In this document: in pieces, positions 61,134 to 64,000 of the stretch
How the letters are laid out: every line of letters starts with the position of its first letter
How positions within the stretch are numbered: position 1 is the stretch's first letter
Origin: Porphyra umbilicalis
Taxonomy: Eukaryota; Rhodophyta; Bangiophyceae; Bangiales; Bangiaceae
Reading direction: 5' to 3'
NCBI GenBank assembly: GCA_002049455.2
Contig: KV918797.1
Coordinates: 62,001-126,000, forward strand
Length of the DNA stretch: 64,000 bases
Position numbers and translations under genes: made by a program
The notes under the pieces: model-generated
The model's input: the letters and a program-made list of their open reading frames with translations, nothing else
What the model was told of the DNA's origin: nothing
Database searches by the model: none

Positions 61134-64000
61134 TCCGGGGGGGAGGGCCGCCTCCCCCCTGGCCGCCGGGTGGCGAGGTGGGGGGGGTCCGGGGGGGAGG
61201 GCCGCCTTCCCCCCGGCCGCCGGGTGGCGGGGTGGGGGGTGTCCGGGGTGGAGGGCTGCCTCCTCCCTGGCCGCCCGGTGGCGGGGTGGGGGGGTTTCGG
61301 GGGGGAGGGCCGCCCCCCCCCCAGCATCCATCAGTGGATCCTATCGCGTTGCTCTCGGTCTGACATTGGGGGCTTACTGCACAGTACCGACGCCAGCCTT
61401 ACGGCGAGAGGCGCAGCGCGAGGGCGCCTTCCCACCGGCTGCTTGGTGTTAAGGTGGGGGGGCCGCCAGGTGGCGGGGTGGGGGGAGCCGGGAAGGAGGG
61501 CCGCCTCCCCCCCGGCCGCCGGGTGGCGGGGTGGGGGGGGTCCGGCGGGGAGGGCCGCCTCCCCCCCGGCCGCCGGGTGGCGGGGTGGGGGGGGCCCGGG
61601 GGGCAGGCCCGCCTCCCCCCCGGCCGCCGGGTGGCGGGTGGGGGGGGTCCGGGGGGATTGGCCGCCCCTTCCCTGGCATATAAGGCCGCGCCACAATCAT
61701 CTATTCTCAGAACTGAGAACGAATTATTCTCTCTCTGACAAAAAAACCGATTCTATCGACCTGGAGGCAATTTTTCTCTTTCTTCGGCGCTCTGTATGTC
61801 TGGAACGGCTGCCCTACGGACAAATCTGAGCAGCGCAAATGGGGGAAGGGGGGAGGCATGGGCAAATGTTTGCAAGCTATTGAATGAGCTGGGTCGCGTA
61901 GTTGTCTGGCGATTTCATGAAAACGCGTTTGTGGGGCATATGAGAAAATGCGCCTCGATTAACTGTGGGCTCTCACAGCCCGCGCGGGTCCTACCTAGTC
62001 CCTTTATATAAGGCTCGCGGTGGGCCACATGTCTTTATGTATGTCTGTTTATCTGTGCAGCCCACCATTGGGATGGCCGCGAACGGGTATCGCACACGGG
62101 CTACATTGGCAAACAAATAGATTGCGCGACGACCCGGATTTTCAGCGCATTCCGACAACAAACATGCTAAGGACCTGCGTGAACGCCCGGATCAACTCCA
62201 TCCAGAACCGCGAGCGGCGCAGCGCGAGGCCGTCGAATTGATCCCGTGACTTACAGTTTCCCGATTTGCAATAAACAGAGGCTTTTGAGGACGGCCAAGA
62301 TTTTTGGCGAGCGGCGCAGCGCGAGGCCGTCAAAGTAAACGCTTGACTTTCCGTCCGCCAAGTTGGTGCAATCAGAGGATTTCCGGGAGCGCCCAGAGTT
62401 TCGGCAGGCGGCGCAGCGCGAGGGCGTTTTCACACCGGCTGCTGGGTGGCGGGGTGGGGGGGCCGCCGGGTGGCGGGGTGGGGGGGTCCGGGGCGGAGGG
62501 CCGCCTCGCCCCCGGCCGCCGAGTGGCAAGGTGGGGTGGGTCCGGGGGGGAGGGCCGCCTCGCCCCCGACCGCCGGGTGGCGGGGTGGGGGTGTCCGGGG
62601 GGGAGGGCCGCCTCCCCCCCGGCCGCCGGGTGGCGGGGTGGGGTGGTCCGGGGGGCAGGGCCGCCTCGCCTCCGGCCGCCAGGTGGCGGGGTGGCGGTGT
62701 CCGGGGGGGAGGGCCGCCTCCCCCCGGTCCGCCCGGTGGCGGGTGGGGGGGGTCCAGGGGGATTGGCCGCCCCTCCCCCGGCACATAAGGCCGCGCCACA
62801 ATCTTCTATTCTCAGAACGGGGACCGAGTTATTCTCTCTCTGGAAAAGTAGCAGATTCTATTCGCCTGGAGGCACTTTTTGTGTTTCTTCGGCGCTCTGT
62901 ATCTTTGGAATGGCTGCCCTACGGACAAATCTATGCCGCGCAAATAGGGGAAGGGGGGAGGCATGGGCAAATGTTTGCAAGTCATGGAATGAGCTGGGTC
63001 GGGTGGTCGTCTGGCGATTTCATGAAAACGCGTCTGTCGAGCATGTGAGAGCGTGCGCCTCGATTTACAGTGGGCTCTCTGAGCCCGCGCGCGTCCTACC
63101 TAGTCCCTTTATATAAAGCTCGCGGTGGGCCACATGTCTGTATGTATGTCTGTGTACCTGTGCAGCCCACCAATGGGATGGCCGCGAACGGGTATCGCTC
63201 ACGGGCTACATTGGCAAACAAATGGATTGCGCGACGGCCCGGATTTTCAGCTCATGTCGACAACAAACATTCTAAACACGGCCTGCACCCCCGGGTCAAG
63301 TACATCCCAGTGGGATGGCCGCGATCGGGTTTCGCACAGGGGCTTCATTTGCAAACAAATTGATTGCGCGACGGCCCAGATTTTCAGCGCATTCCGACGA
63401 CAAACATTCTAAGGACCTGCTTGAACGCCCGGATCAAATACATCCAGATCCGCGAGCGGCGCAGCGCGAGGTCGTGGAAATGAATGCCTTACAATTAACA
63501 ATCTTGGCGAACACGGCGGCATGTCGGGATGGCGCAGAGTTCAATAATGGCAAACAAATGGTTTGCGAGAGCGCCCAGATTTTCAGCGCTTGCCGACCAC
63601 AAACATTCTAAGGACCTGCGTGCACGCCCGGATCAACTCCATTAAGAACCGCGAGCGGCGCAGCGCGAGGCCGTCGAATTGATCCCTTGACTGACAGTTT
63701 CCCGAATTGGAACAAACAGAGGTTTTTGGGGACGGCCAATATTTTCGGCGAGCGGCGCAGCGCGAGGCCGTCGAATTCAACGCGTGACTTTCCGGCCGCC
63801 AAGTTGGTGCAATCAGAGGATTTTCGGGAACGCCCAGAGTCTCGGCGAGCGGTGCGGCGCGAGGGCGTCTTCACACCGGCTGCTGGGTGGTGGGGTGGGG
63901 GGGCCGCCGGGTGGCGGGGTGGGGGGATCCGGGGGGGAGGGCCGCCCCCCCCCGGCCGCCGGGTGGCGAGGTGGGGGGGGTCCGGGGGGGAGGGCCGCCT
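61134..64000 (+). repeat. complex tandem repeat array, right part
   Basis: Continuation of the 44-52 kb array: the right half of unit 7 (to 62002), unit 8 (62003-63107, 1105 bp) and partial unit 9 (63108-64000, running off the window). Minisatellite blocks are at about 61134-61320, 61450-61670, 62450-62775 and 63885-64000. The CATCCATCAGTGGATCC segment (61324) and the CTTGGCGAACACGGCGG segment (about 63505) recur from units 2 and 6, so variant units are shared across the insertion. Confidence 0.95.

Noticed and set aside
44085-64000. CRISPR-like array or protein-coding repeats in the satellite region
   Set aside because: Units are about 1 kb and diverged with no uniform short repeat-spacer pattern; the many GC-rich ORFs are not conserved in frame between units.

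Overview
This window looks like nuclear DNA of a GC-rich eukaryote. The evidence is canonical GT-AG introns, a U2AF65-type splicing factor with an RS domain and three RRM-type domains, a bZIP factor, a malectin-fold secreted or membrane protein, an extended PHD finger, and eukaryotic DNA transposons plus an LTR retrotransposon. The host genes are extremely GC-rich, with long poly-Ala/Gly/Pro tracts and G/C homopolymers. A very GC-rich protist or alga (for example a bangiophyte red alga) would fit, but nothing here proves the taxon.

Layout. (1) 1-9.2 kb: host DNA with a large low-complexity protein gene (+) and a single-pass membrane protein gene (-), both frame-broken at homopolymers. (2) 9239-21271: a lower-GC block of about 12 kb bounded by imperfect CACTC terminal inverted repeats. 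I read it as one CACTA/Plavaka-like DNA transposon with three gene modules: a three-exon coiled-coil protein, an ePHD-finger protein, and a three-exon DDE transposase with one premature TGA. (3) 21700-25236: a small unclassified element whose ORF is split by an apparently intact pogo-like element (22035-24540, TA duplication, 551-aa DDD transposase). (4) 25361-32107: a spacerless palindrome centred on 29663/29664. Its inner arms are nearly identical, its outer arms are diverged, two TA-flanked MITEs sit in the left arm only, and it contains GC-rich host-like coding fragments. (5) 32.5-44.1 kb: host genes for U2AF65 (+), bZIP (-) and malectin (-), plus a 1.7-kb TA-flanked element carrying a small spliced ORF. 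(6) 44.1-64 kb: a tandem array of complex repeat units (0.94-1.55 kb), each with two TATA-like boxes and a roughly 53-bp G/C-rich minisatellite. It is split by a complete 8862-bp Ty3/gypsy chromovirus (52267-61128) with 394-bp LTRs and an AGGGG target duplication.

Mobile DNA dominates. At least four classes of element are nested in or beside host genes. The chromovirus integrase carries a chromodomain and the element sits in satellite DNA, which fits heterochromatin-targeted integration. Transposon genes mostly read cleanly or are broken by single stop codons. Host genes change frame at G or C runs, which suggests either base-calling errors in homopolymers or real repeat-length mutations. Tandem-array ORFs are treated as non-coding.
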